The position numbers and the translations under genes are program-made. Positions 22,433 through 33,041 of a stretch of DNA of 64,000 nucleotides are shown piece by piece. Source of the DNA: Taudactylus pleione (taxonomy: Eukaryota; Chordata; Amphibia; Anura; Myobatrachidae); NCBI GenBank assembly GCA_031769625.1, contig JAUIMM010000135.1, positions 5,817,501 through 5,881,500 of the forward strand, given 5' to 3'. Each line of letters begins with the position of its first letter. Position 1 is the first letter of the stretch. The notes under the pieces are model-generated. The model made no database searches. It was not told the DNA's origin and worked only from the letters and a program-made list of their open reading frames with translations.

Positions 22433-22544
22433 TCTGCTATCTCTGTGTGTAGATACAGTAATCAGAAAATGAAAGTTAAACCTCTAACCCCAGTGATTTT
22501 GTAATGATCTATTATAACTGAATGATAAATATTTGCAGAAATTA
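22433..22544. other. Short unique stretch between two insertions
   Basis: This is host DNA continuous with 18081-18251 before the palindrome inserted, so it may be 3' untranslated or flanking sequence of the MS4A-like gene. No AATAAA is seen in it. Confidence 0.5.
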
Positions 22545-22829
22545 CTAATTATTAGAGAAATGCGCCGACCCTCATGTTTTGGTTTTGGTTTTGGATCTGG
22601 ATCTCCCCTGGTTTTCGATCTGGATTGGTTTTGGCAAAATCTCACCTCCGTGTTTTGTTTTCGTGTTTTGGTTTTGGATCTGGATTTTTTCTTAAAAAAT
22701 AAAAAAACAGCTAAAATCACATAAAATTGGCTTTTTTTTTTGTTCCTACAGTATTAATAACCTCAATAACATTTACTTCCACTCGTTTCCAGTCAATTTT
22801 GACCACCTCACAGCTCACAAGGGGACCAA

Positions 22830-23690
22830 GAAGTGTGCTTTCCAAAAATAAATAAACAATTGACTTAAATAATGCTTTGCAAATCATATATAAAGGCATT
22901 TCCCAACCTGTATAGGGACATAAAAAAAAGCATAGGGCCTGATTTAGGCCCGCTCGCAAGGGCACAGCGCTCACAAGCGGGTTGATGGTCCCCGACTGCG
23001 CATGTGTGAGACCCGGCCAACGGGTCTCGTACCAAAACAGGGCGGCTGTCGATTGTGATTGACAGCTCGCCCCATTTTGGTGGCGGGCAGGGGGGTGGCT
23101 GGCCAAATGGAGGCATTCCCGAAGGAATGCCTGCCGTTTGGGGGCGGCCTCAGTAGTGAGCTTCCGGCTCTATTAGATCCGGAAGCTTACTTGGGCTTGC
23201 GATGGACGAGACCCTACCACAAGGGTCACATCGCAAGCCCGATGGTCGCGATGGTCACCCACAGCTTAGCGAGCGCCCAGGAGGCCAACACAAAAAAAAA
23301 TAATGCCGCCCTGATTCAGAGTGAGTGCTCTGAAAGATCGTCCAGCTCTGAATCAGGGCCATAGTTAGTTAGTGGCCTTCATACTGCCATTGTTCCCACT
23401 GTCCACTTAACGATATGAGCTATATTGTGAGCAAGCGGAACATTTCAGACCTAAGGTTTAAGTATTACGTTGTGTCTGCGCCATGCCTGCTTGCTGGGAG
23501 TTGATTGTTTTGATCCCAGAAGGGGACCAGGAAGTGTGCTTTCCAAAAATAAATAGACAATTGACAAATAATCCTTTGCAAACCTTCTGTTCTGTAATGG
23601 AATTTCCCAACCTGTACAGGGACATAAAAAAAAAACAGAGTTAGTTAGTTAGTGGCCTTCAACTTGCCATTGTTCCCACTGTCCACTTCT
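22830..23690. repeat. Segmental duplication within hAT-1
   Basis: The block GGGACCAAGAAGTGTGC through CCTGTATAGGGACATAAAA (22821-22930) recurs at 23523-23632. The block GTTAGTTAGTGGCCTTCA through CCCACTGTCCACTT (23366-23408) recurs at 23643-23689. The second copy abuts the gene-like segment at 23690, so the duplication may have accompanied capture of that segment. Confidence 0.7.
22935..23360. mobile_element. Multi-hairpin MITE, copy C, inside hAT-1
   Basis: The ends GGGCCTGATTTAGGCCC and GCTCTGAATCAGGGCC lie between 3-bp direct repeats ATA (22932-22934, 23361-23363). The interior has the GATGGTCGCGATGGTC module and several GC-rich hairpins, but differs from copies B and G in its left half. 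No gene. Confidence 0.75.
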
Positions 23691-24790
23691 CTTAGATATG
23701 TGAATGAATGTAGAAGGCCAAAAATTGGGTAGACCACATATGGCTGATTGATCAACCATGGCGACTGGATTAGTGTCATAAGGAAGAGGAGGCTGCAAAC
23801 TAGGTGTCATGTTATGAGTTGGCCATATGGGGTATGTTGCTATTAAGGGATCAGGATCAGTGGACATATTATAGTTGTTGTTATTCTGGGTTGCCATCTC
23901 CTGAAGGGTGTTTACCAACAGACAGAGACTACCTACCTATCAGCTCAGGCATAGACACTTCCTGAGGAACAGAGCTCTGTTCTCTGGACGGAAGCCAAAT
24001 AAGTGGGAGCCCCTGTTCCAAGTCCAACATCTGAAGCTCTTATCTCTCCACATCATCTATGATAGAAGAAAAAAAATGTCATTGGGGACATCTAGCTCCT
24101 CTTTCTGTACCCTGCTTACCCTTTTTGGACAGGAAGTCCAGGATGGATGGTTTGGAAGTAGAAGGCCTAGCAACAGACGGGGATGGTCGATATCAAGACC
24201 TGGTCCCCCCAGTGGGTGTAGTCTGGGAGGTATTGCTTAGCATGCAGGAAGCAGAATAAAAAAGGCCTCCATGTTGTCTGTGCTTACTATTCCGTATTTC
24301 AGTTTGCGATATAGGTAGGAATAAAGTCGGCTACAGAACACAGTGACAGAATCACTGGATATCTTAGTGCATTCAGGCCAAATACGATCCATGAATTCCC
24401 AGACAGATTCCGGACAGATGAATTCTTTGCTTGTAATAATCTTTGGCTATAACACCCACCTTTGCCAGGAATTACCAGACATTTTGAAGGCTGTAACTTT
24501 GAACTGCTTTATAGAAAACATGTGAATGAACCGTTCTACACTGCAGAACATGATGGAGAAATCCCTTGAAGTTCAGCACCTAGAGCATCTTTTTTCATGT
24601 TCTCTGAGGCCTCTCCTGATTGTAAAGAAAGATTCTCCACACTGAAGTCTTCCATTGTGACTTTTTAATGGTGATTTCAATGTTGTCCACTGTCTGAGAT
24701 CCATCTCATCTGAGGGTTGTGTTTTCCCATGCAAATGAGACAATTCACATCCAGAAGGTGACTGTTTAGCTTTGCTGTCCATCTCTCTTT
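23690..24790 (-). pseudogene. Unidentified gene-like segment captured in hAT-1
   Basis: Minus-strand frames give several stretches that look like real protein. First is CGESFFTIRRGLREHEKRC (24650-24575), resembling a C2H2-type zinc finger lacking one Cys. Next is CPESVWEFMDRIWPEC continuing to LYSYLYRKLKYGIVS and DNMEAFFILLPAC (about 24420-24240, 60 codons without a stop). Then come a Ser/Pro/Thr-rich stretch, LQMLDLEQGLPLIWLPS (about 24045-23990), and NNNNYNMSTDPDPLI with a proline-rich continuation (23895-23700). GT and AG dinucleotides near the breaks (for example AAG|GTAAGC at about 24127, ATCATAG at about 24062) could be splice sites. It is absent at the corresponding place in hAT-2. I do not recognise the protein; it could be a host gene fragment or another transposon's second protein. 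Confidence 0.5.
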
Positions 24791-25107
24791 TGGCAAAATT
24801 AGGCTTTAGTTTTTTACAAATATAGGCTTTAGTTTTTTAGATTATATAACTTTATAAGCTGTTAGGATAACATTTCTGCTATGTTTAAGATTTAAAAAAA
24901 AAACTTTTCATAACCCAATAACTTAAAAAAAAAGTTTTCATTGGAATATTCATGCAGCCCCTTGACAGACAGCAGCATGCCGATGACAGGTGTGGCTGAC
25001 ATGCACACAAAAATAATTGTTTATTTATTATTTTGGCTTGCAGCCTCTCGTCAGACAGGAGCACAGCACACTTGCAAAGCTACGCCAATGACAGTGATAG
25101 CCAGGTG

Positions 25108-25390
25108 TAAAATTGATAATAAATTAATTTAAAAACAATTCATTGGGTGCAGCCCCTGGCTGTTAAATTGATCATAAATTAATTTAAAAACAATTCATTG
25201 GGTGAAACCCCTGGCTGTTAAATTGATCATAAATTAATTTAAAAACAATTCATTGGGTGCAGCCCCTGGCTGTTAAATTGATCATAAATTAATTTAAAAA
25301 CAATTCATTAGGTGAAGCCCCTGGCTGTTAAATTGATCTTAAATTAATTTAAAAATAATTCATTGGTTCTTAAACCAACCATAACATTAA
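25108..25390. repeat. 55-bp tandem repeat, five copies
   Basis: The unit begins TTAAATTGATCATAAATTAA and ends CCCCTGGCTG. Copies start at 25108, 25163, 25218, 25273 and 25328 with an exact 55-bp period; the first and last are slightly diverged. It lies in the hAT-1 3' region. Confidence 0.9.
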
Positions 25391-25701
25391 TTTAAAATGT
25401 CAGTCAGCAATGCCCCAACCAGCACATAATGGATAGGAAAAAGGTGCACGATGGAATAGTCCTTGGGCCCTCCCACCCACCCTTATGTTGTATACAAAAC
25501 AAGACAGTTTAACAAACCAATCATTTCAGTGACAAGGACTGCCAATTGAGGCTGAAATTATTGTTTTGTTAGGACGCCCCATAAAACAAGCTGATCCCAT
25601 ACACAAACTGGCTTTACATTACAAGTTGTCCTCATGCTCGTCCTCGTCATCCCCATCAGTGTGTAAATCCTCTCCTACAAGTAGTCTTCCACCTGGTCCC
25701 C

Positions 25702-26861
25702 TTATGAATACAATCCACTGACAGCAACAGCAATAGGCATAGTCATCAAGGATCCTTCTGAGGAATCATGGATAGGAGAGGAGTCAATCATGCATTGAAT
25801 ACCAACATTGGATGCAGCAGGACTACTCCTGATGATGAATGAGGATGTTGACGATGCAGGTGTTGGTGTTGGAGATCGAAGGTGCTTGGATCTCACAGAG
25901 AGGGAAAAGGCAGGTGACACTGGACTTGTTTCATTTTGAGTTTTGGAACTTGGCAACGTACACTTTGATATTTGATGAATGCGCTCCAAGTGACGTAACA
26001 AGGAGAAGGTTCCTAGGTGGTTTATGTCTCTCCCTCTACTCACTCTTTCATGGCAATGGGCACATATGGCTTGACAACTGTTGTCCGGATCGGGGTGGAA
26101 ATAATTCCACACGTGAGAAGTGGATTTTTTTGTCTTTTGTCCTGGCATGACAACAATGGACTTTGGCTTTTTCAATCCATGGGCAACAGCAGTTGCCTTA
26201 CTTACACAAAGGACATCCTCGGCAGCAACATACTCATCACCAACATCTTCATCATCAACATCCTCATCATCTTCAACTACCAAAATATCCTCCTCCTCCA
26301 TGTACAATTCCACAGAAGAATCCTCAATGACTATGTGTGCAAGATGTTGACTGCCCTTCCTCACATTTACAGAGGGCACACAAATGTTGGAACTTGGAGG
26401 ATCCTCCTGTACACTAGTATTTAGGTCGGGCTCACACATGGCAACCACAGACCCACTTGCACTCTCCTTGGGGATTTGTGATTTTGATTTCTCAGGGCAC
26501 ACAGTTGGTTTTCCAGGAGCTGTCATAACAACTTTCACATTTTTAATTGGACCACCACTACTACTACAAGCAGAAGGGCTATCAGCAGTCTTCATAAAGA
26601 AAGGCCAAGGCCTTATCCTTTCCTTTCCACTTTGTGTAGTGAATGGCATATTGCCAATTTTTTGTTTATCTAAAGATAAATATGATTTACATTTTTTTTC
26701 TTAACTTCAGTAAAACTTGCTTTACCATATCGATGGCGTGAGTTAAGCCCTGGGGCATGGGCTTTCCTAGAGGACGAGGAAGATGACGGCCTTGCACTGC
26801 TGGCGGAAGCTACAACATGTGGTTCTTGGCCTTGCTCTCCTGTCATGTGACAGCCCTCCAT
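25702..26861 (-). pseudogene. hAT-1 transposase, N-terminal half with BED zinc finger
   Basis: A start at 26861 gives MEGCHMTGEQGQEPH and a Ser/Lys-rich basic stretch. A frameshift near 26690 follows, then a 315-codon open frame (26649-25702). That frame contains an acidic block (EEEDILVVEDDEDVDDED) and the BED finger VWNYFHPDPDNSCQAICAHC ending GTFSLLRHLERIHQ, with the C-x2-C...H-x4-H pattern; a Ser/Thr-rich linker follows. BED fingers bind the transposon ends. The frame stops before the RNase H-like catalytic domain, because the rest of the gene is deleted. As written, it is a candidate BED-only protein that could bind hAT ends without cutting. Confidence 0.85.
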
Positions 26862-27019
26862 ATTTTCTGCCGTTTTAAAGCAGTGTCACAAGCACCAATA
26901 GTGTAGCCAAGGTGCGGTTAAAAATTTCACACATGTGCAGTCGTGCGCGCACAAAAAAAATTAGAAATAAAGACAAATGATGATTTATATTTTTTGTCAT
27001 ATCCAGAAGAACTTGGGCC

Positions 27020-27500
27020 CAGAGCACCAATTAATCACGACTGGAGTTGGACAGTACAAGGTTGTTGAAACGTGCATTGCTGGCTGGCTCTTGTGCGCTA
27101 CTGTGGTTAAGCCTAACGCCCACGAGCACACACAGAAGAAAAAAATATAACACACTTTTCTTTTTTATTTTTGTTTGGAGCACGACTATAGTTGGGCAGC
27201 ACAAGGTTGCAACGTGCTTTGCTGGCTGGCTCTTGTGCGCTAATGCGGTTAAGCCTAACATGCACGCAAACAGAAAAATATAAAAGACACTTTGATTTTT
27301 CTTTTTTTGACTTTTTTTGGGGGGGTCCAGAACTTGAGCCCAGAAATGGACACAGCATAAGCCCAGGAAACAGCAGTCAGCCCAGATGGATCAGCAGACA
27401 GCACAGTGATAGTGACAGCACCATGACCAGAGACCAGAATAGATCAGCAGACAGCACAGTGATAGTGACAGCACCATGACCAGAGACCAGAATGGAACAG
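27020..27500. repeat. Tandem repeats in the hAT-1 5' region
   Basis: A unit of about 140 bp (CACGACTGGAGTTGGACAG through the AAAAATATAA tract) occurs twice at 27036-27300. A unit of about 57 bp (CAGCAGACAGCACAGTGATAG...) occurs twice at 27385-27500. They precede the transposase start on the minus strand, as the minisatellite does in hAT-2. Confidence 0.75.
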
Positions 27501-27801
27501 CACCAGCCCAGGACACAGCAGATAGCACAAGCACCTCTCCCAGCCCTATGTTACCCACCCTCCCTGTTCAGTCTCCACAACCGAAATGAAATGGTGTCCG
27601 TCGCATGGTCCTTTATATACTGCATTGATCATAGAGACTAAAGCTCGCGAATCACGAGATTTCAGACTCTATCGTTTTGCCTCGGTTTTGAGACCCGAGT
27701 AAGGCGGGAAACTCTGAGCCTGCTTGGATCTGACTCGGATCTGCTTAATTCAGGTGGTTTCGGATCTCTGAAATCCGAAGACACTCATCTCTACTAATTA
27801 T

Positions 27802-28290
27802 AGTCCGATTTAGAGTCACATTAAACTGCAACTTTGCACACAGGCACAAATGCAGCCATACAATTCCAATTCTGTGGCTATATTTTAAGTTGTATCTCAC
27901 TTAAGATCAGCTGCGTCCACCCAGCCCACCCTTCAATGACTGACCCCCTCTGATCGGGCAGCTGCACAGCGCAGCAGCTTAGTGATGGTGGCCATCCTAC
28001 CCTGCTCTTCAATAGTCTGTCGGGGTTCAATGTGGGTTTTTTTTCTGTGGGGAGCCAAAGTGTTTTATTATTTTCTTGTTCGTCTACACATGTGTCTGAG
28101 TTGCAGTGCAGATACAGATGAATTAGTGTACTAGAAATGTGTTGGGTGTTCCTAGGCGATTACAGGAGGTTGACTATAGAGATGCTGAATTGCACATATT
28201 GGAGGTCATACTTAGATAGATGATTTACACCTAGGGCTGTTGAAAGTTCCAATGGTGCTACCAATGGTAGTGGTAGTGGATAAAGTCTTA
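27802..28290. other. No gene recognised
   Basis: Roughly 490 bp of unremarkable sequence right of hAT-1. No exon or RNA gene is recognised. Confidence 0.5.
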
Positions 28291-28464
28291 GGGGTCTATT
28301 CACTAATCCTTGGAGAGATATAAAATAGAGAAAGATAAGTCCCAGCCAATCAGCTCCTAACTGTCATTTTTCAAACACAGACTGTAACATGACTGTTAGG
28401 AACTAATAGGTTGGGACATATCTTTCTCCATTGTATCTCTCCCCATGGATTAGCGAATAGACAC
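28291..28464. mobile_element. Short palindromic MITE
   Basis: The ends GGGGTCTATTCACTAATCC and GGATTAGCGAATAGAC are inverted copies, and inverse homology continues inward (TGGAGAGATA / TATCTCTCC). No coding capacity. Confidence 0.7.
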
Positions 28465-28799
28465 TGAAAGTGGGCATCTCAGTCCTTGCATATTTGGACT
28501 GTACACCAGGGAATGACATGTAGCGGTATTAGCCTAAAGTCACAGACGCAACTGCAGCAGAAGACGCAAGGATGGCTGCAACTGTATACAACTCAGAATC
28601 AGGCCCTATGAGAAGGGATCCTGCCCCCTAGACCTCCACCTCCTCAACAGACCCCGTCCCCATTAGGGCTGCTTCCATAAATTTCCCGGACTGGTTTTTC
28701 ATCTCAATCCATCCCTGCTTAAGATATACACATGTCATCAACTCAGGAACGTGTCACAGGACAATACACTAAGCAAAGATACTTGTACGGTTGACTTGA

Positions 28800-29785
28800 G
28801 TCTCCTCACCCTTCCTGCACTGTACTGTACATGTAGAAGCTTCTGTCCCAACTCTGCAAGGGTAAAAAAAAGAAGACACAAGGGGTGCACATGGAAATAT
28901 AGACATGACATTTGATAAACCTAGAATCAAGCACAGTTGACAAAATGTATTGATCCAATTGCAAAATGTTGACAACTATTGGAAACTGTCGAAGTGAATA
29001 AAGGACTTGATCTACAAGTTCGGCAGAATCACTTAAATTAATCTCCTTCTTCAGTTTCTTGAGCATCTTTTCCAAAAGTAAAATTAAGGGAATTACCTGA
29101 ATCAAGCTGGCAGAGTCTGAACTCACTTCATAGGTGACTACTTCAAATGGTTTCAGCACATTGCACAACACCGAAAATATTCTCCACTGCACTGAAATAA
29201 GGTACATTCCCCTCCTCTCTCTATGTCATTGCTTGTTGTGATGGTTTGAATGGCTTGTTGCTGTTTCTCCATCCACTGAAGCATACAAAGGGTGGAATTT
29301 CACCTTGTTACTACCTCTTGCTTCAGCTGCTGGCAGGGAAAATTTTAATTTTCTTGCAGCTGCTGCAATGGTGAAATATTCCAAAATATTTTGGGCCATA
29401 GACAGCATCTCCTGCATGCTCCTTTTGTATTCCAACTTGTTGACACAGGTATGCCTCATAGTGAAGCTGGTGATACAGAGAGTAACCTGCCTGTGAGCTC
29501 CTGTTTCTTAGATACTGCTGCTACTGTTGATGACACTGAAGTTCGATACGCCCACCTAGTGGGCTATCACAGTCATGTAATCATTGCCGCTTTGACCAGT
29601 ACCGCTTGTGCACATATCTGTAGTTAAGTGGATAGTTGGAAGAGTGGCATTTTCTAGGCCAGGAATAACTTTTTTACAAGACCCTGTACAGAGAAGGCAT
29701 TTCTGTTCTGGTAAAATAGAATAAAGTGGAGTTTGGTAGTAGGGACACATGTCCTCAACTATAGATGTGTCCTCATACATCTAAC
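28800..29785 (-). pseudogene. hAT transposase remnant (copy 4)
   Basis: Minus-strand frames in order give YYQTPLYS and TIHLTTDMCTSGTGQ (first catalytic Asp region), a gap, then LEYFTIAAAARKLKFSLPA, then WRIFSVLCNVLKPFEVVTYE and LDSRFIKC. They match the corresponding segments of hAT-2 (TTDMWTSGSGQ, VLKPFEVPTCEVS, LDPRFNS), so both belong to one family. Two stretches present in hAT-2 are missing between 29460 and 29556. No ends or target duplication are seen for this copy. Confidence 0.75.
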
Positions 29786-29789
29786 CTCT

Positions 29790-30170
29790 ATATGCCATAC
29801 AGCACAAGATGCCTGGCATGAGTGAGCCACCAGGCGCTGTGCAACTCTGCAAACATTGGGCTTTTTTATTTAAAAAGCATCTAAGTTGCAATGTGATGTG
29901 ACTAGGTTGCACCAGCAGACTTTGCTGATTAATGTGATATGCAACATCTGTATATCTGTGTGTGTCTGAGTCTCTCAATCAGTATACGAAGTTCTACAAT
30001 GTAAAGGCAGCAGCTTTTTCATTCCAAGTTCCATTGCGGTTCATATACAGACTCAGGTGCACACAGATAGATGTGTCTCATATCAAATTATCAGTACAGT
30101 CTGCAACTAGCAGAGTTGCACAGGGCTTAGCGACTCACTCATGCCAGGCAAGTTGTGCTGTGTAGCATAT
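29790..30170. mobile_element. TIR element (MITE) inserted in the hAT remnant
   Basis: The left end ATATGCCATACAGCACAAG and right end, read inward, ATATGCTACACAGCACAAC form inverted repeats of about 65 bp sharing CCTGGCATGAGTGAG and GTGCAACTCTGC. There is no coding capacity. A TA dinucleotide at both ends would fit a Tc1/mariner-type target, but this is not proven. Confidence 0.7.
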
Positions 30171-30588
30171 CGAGGCTAGATGTATGATGACAAATCTGTA
30201 GATGCTGGTCTTAATGTCAACATGCAGCATGTTGACATTGACTAAATCAAGATTCATAATGTTGACACTTTTGAAATGTTGACATGGTCATAATGTCAAC
30301 AAAATGTTTCTGCTGTTCTAGCTTTGGCTTATCTGGTTCAGTGGGTCAGATGGCTCCAGAGATGTCTTCCGGACTGCCAACAGCTGACAGTGACTACCAG
30401 CTGTTCCTGTGGTGGTTCTGGCAGTATCACTAACCCTAACACCTAACATTTCCCCAAGGGTCTAACCCTATCCTCTCCTACTGTAGGCTAACTTTAACCA
30501 TCTATTGCAGCAACTTAACCCTTACCCTCTGGTCCACGGAGAATGTTGATGTTTTACTTGACAACATTATGAATATTATTTTAACAAT
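30171..30588. repeat. Region with repeated GTTGACAT motifs
   Basis: Between 30210 and 30310 the words TGTCAACAT, GTTGACATT and ATGTTGACA recur on both strands, including the palindrome CAACATGCAGCATGTTG. A related stretch occurs at 34840-34912. They may be two pieces of one decayed element interrupted by the Penelope-like element between them. No gene. Confidence 0.45.
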
Positions 30589-31829
30589 GTGTAAACAATA
30601 GAAATGATGGAGAGTGCCAACAGTGGTATGACAGACAAATTATATAAATATGTAAACAAGCTGAATAAAGTGACAATAGTCTAAGTAATATAAAGTGTTA
30701 AAAAGTACAATGTGCATAATGACAAACGACATTGTGTTAAATCATCAATGCTACAAACAAGGTGAGGAAGCAATTGTCCTAAGTATTCACAAAACCACGT
30801 ATTAGCACAAAATCACCAAGACAATGTAATGTAATCAAATGTATTTAAATAAAATATGAACACAGATTTGAACCCACATAGTGTTCAACAAATGACATTA
30901 GACAACAAAAAATTCATAATCAAAAAAGATATATGAAAAATAAAATGTAATAGGATTCACTGGTTCAAGTTAAAAGCAAGTTCATGAAGATAAGACCATG
31001 GAGATCCCAACATGTTTCATCTGGATTGCAGACTTATTGAAGGGGATATGGCTCCTGTGAGGTATCTCCATCTTTATATGCCACTAACAGGGACAGATTA
31101 GCACCAGTTAGATCCAATTATGACACCACATCCGGTGGGCATAATTTTATGTTCATTTCGATATACCTCAAAACACTAAATAATACCAGTGTGCATTGTA
31201 ACTAAAGAATACTAGGGAACTGCCATATTACCAAATTAATAAACTTTATAGTTTAGTCACCGAGTAAACATTTATTTTATATTCATTTTCTGGTTATTAC
31301 AACTCTTCCACACTTCTCCTGTGCAACTTCCGCCCAAAGCCACTGTAGTGCACATGTGCACCTCTAGTCGACTATCCCCAGCAGCCATCTTGATCCACGT
31401 ACATTACATCGCTGACTACATCATATCCTTCAGTGACGAACAGTGAGGTCAATGGCTGGTGAGGCACACATGGAGATGGGTCTGAGTGCTAGAAGCCTCA
31501 GTAACTTTCCCTTCACTACACTAAGCTTCAGTGTCCATTTATTCTGGTACCTGCACCACTGTGTCTTTTCTTGCTGCTGATCTTCGATCTCTAAATATTG
31601 CTATGCACTTCCTAGTCACATCACATCCAAGGTATCCATCAGTGCTCAAGACACGCCCCCAAACTTGGAGGCATGCCTCCATTAGCTCTCTTTCTGTGCA
31701 GCTTACTGCCCATGGTGTGGGATTTTTGCTATTCCCGCACCTAATTGAATTTGTCCCCAAGACACTATCATCTAGGGTAAATATATGATTCCCTTCATTA
31801 CCACCTACAATGGACAGGAGAAACGGATA

Positions 31830-32405
31830 AAGAATATCCTAACAAAACATTGAAATATTCTTCTCATGGACCCTTTCCTGATAGATGCTCACCTACCTAG
31901 ACCCCCTGTTGTCTTCAGGAAGGTCAGAAATTTGAAGGACATTTTTACTCCAAGCATGATAAGGAACACCAATATACTGTACAAAGGAATGATTCCTTAC
32001 CAAAATGTTTAGGCTGCTACAAGGGTGGTAGGTGTACCATCTGTAAATACCCACACCTCCAAAGTAGAACCTTCACAAATTCAAATAACTATAAGGAATA
32101 CAAGATTAAACAACATATAAATTGCAACTCCATATTTATCTTCTGGAATGGACTTGTGGGACTAAGTATCTTGGGAAAACTAAGAGACCCCTAAAACTTA
32201 AAATACAAGAACACATACTTACATCAAGAATACGGTTTCAAGACACTTCATTTCACATCACAATTTTGATCCAGATGATGTAACCTTCAAAGCAATCAAA
32301 TATTTTACAATAGGAGGTGGTGACTTGGCCAACAAGTTATCCAAGCGTAAAATACATTAGATATTCGAACTCAAAACTCTTGCTCCTCTGGGACTTACAA
32401 AATAA
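31830..32405 (+). pseudogene. Penelope GIY-YIG endonuclease region, degraded
   Basis: Across + strand frames one reads VVFRKVRNLKDIFTPS (the linker after the reverse transcriptase thumb), LGCYKGGRCTICK (zinc-binding CxxC-like), then FTNSNNYKEYKIKQHINCNS. After that come ILGKTKRPLKLKIQEHI (Y-x-GKT-RPLK-R--EH in intact copies) and IFELKTLAPLGLTK at the C-terminus. These are the landmarks of the Penelope endonuclease, which nicks target DNA to prime reverse transcription. Several frameshifts and stops make it a pseudogene. The reverse transcriptase core is not found upstream in the element, so the copy is also 5'-truncated. Confidence 0.75.
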
Positions 32406-32462
32406 TCACTTTTTTTTTGGTTATAGATGAATAGGATGGTGGGGTTATGTACTTAAACATAT

Positions 32463-32555
32463 GTCTACAGCCATACAATCCTCTGTGTGATCTTGGAAGC
32501 TAAGCATATTTGAGCCTGGCTACTTTTTGAATGGGAGACCCCCTGGGAAGACTCA
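32463..32555 (+). pseudogene. 5S rRNA pseudogene, 5' nine-tenths
   Basis: The sequence GTCTACAGCCATACAATCCT through GATCTTGGAAGCTAAGCA, then TTTGAGCCTGGCTACT and TGGGAGACCCCCTGGGAAGA, follows vertebrate 5S rRNA from its first to about its 105th base. Both internal promoter elements are recognisable: box A (AGCTAAGCA) and box C (ATGGGAGACC). A deletion of about ten bases after CCATACA and scattered substitutions show it is not functional. The 3' end continues at 33033 after an inserted MITE. It may be a 5S-derived SINE or a processed pseudogene. Confidence 0.85.
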
Positions 32556-33028
32556 GGAACTCATTCAGAGGTGCTTGCAAAATGCGAGCGCTCGCTCTGA
32601 ATGAGAGCGGCTACATTTATTTTCTGGCCCGGCTTCCTGGCCGCTCGCTAGGCTGTGGGTGACCACCAACAGCTTTAGCGAGCGGCCAGTTTGATGGTCG
32701 CGATGGTCAAGACTATCGCGACCATCAGGGCTTGCGACGAGACCCTTGTGGTAGGGTCTCGTCTGCTGCAAGCCCCAGTGAGCCTCCATTTCGCAAGCCC
32801 CAGTGAGCCTCCATTTGGAAAGCCACCCCCCCACCCTGCCTAAAAAATGGTGAGATCTGTCGATCACCATCGACAGTCGCCCTTTTTGTAGTAAGCCCCG
32901 GAGTTAGAGAATTTCTCTCTCGCTCCGGGGCTTGCGCACGCGCAGTGCAGCCACTGTGCATGTACAGGGCCTCTACATCGACCCAGTTGCGAGTGCATCG
33001 GCGCTTGCGAGCGGGTCTGAATGACACC
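32556..33028. mobile_element. Multi-hairpin MITE, copy D, inserted in the 5S pseudogene
   Basis: The ends are GGAACTCATTCAGAG and GGGTCTGAATGACACC. Internal hairpins include the GATGGTCGCGATGGTCAA / GACTATCGCGACCATC pair and a GCTGTGGGTGACCACC pair. The host 5S sequence CTCA is duplicated at its edges (32552-32555 and 33029-33032), so the empty site can be read: GAAGACTCA joined to GTGCTGTAG. A 3- or 4-bp duplication is therefore indicated for this family. Confidence 0.8.
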
Positions 33029-33032
33029 CTCA

Positions 33033-33041
33033 GTGCTGTAG
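33033..33041 (+). pseudogene. 5S rRNA pseudogene, 3' end
   Basis: GTGCTGTAG is the terminal stretch of vertebrate 5S rRNA. It continues from the interrupted copy at 32463-32555 once the MITE and its target duplication are removed. Confidence 0.75.

Larger units (their letters stand above)
22553..27793 (-). mobile_element. hAT transposon 1, internally rearranged
   Basis: An 8-bp target duplication, CTAATTAT (22545-22552 and 27794-27801), flanks ends starting TAGAGAAATGC on the left and, read inward from the right, TAGAGATGAGTG. Eight-base duplications and TAGRGATG-type ends are standard for hAT elements. The subterminal left side is rich in GGTTTTGGATCTGG motifs, probable transposase-binding repeats. 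The transposase gene runs on the minus strand but only its N-terminal half remains (25702-26861); the catalytic and dimerisation parts are missing compared with hAT-2. A nested MITE, a segment duplication, a gene-like insert and tandem repeats fill the left half. Confidence 0.85.

Noticed and set aside
25108..25390. CRISPR-like array
   Set aside because: The 55-bp period is continuous tandem repetition without unique spacers, in a eukaryotic context.
22553..27793. BED-finger frame as a host ZBED gene
   Set aside because: It lies between hAT ends with an 8-bp target duplication and aligns with the decayed transposase of hAT-2, so it is a transposon gene.
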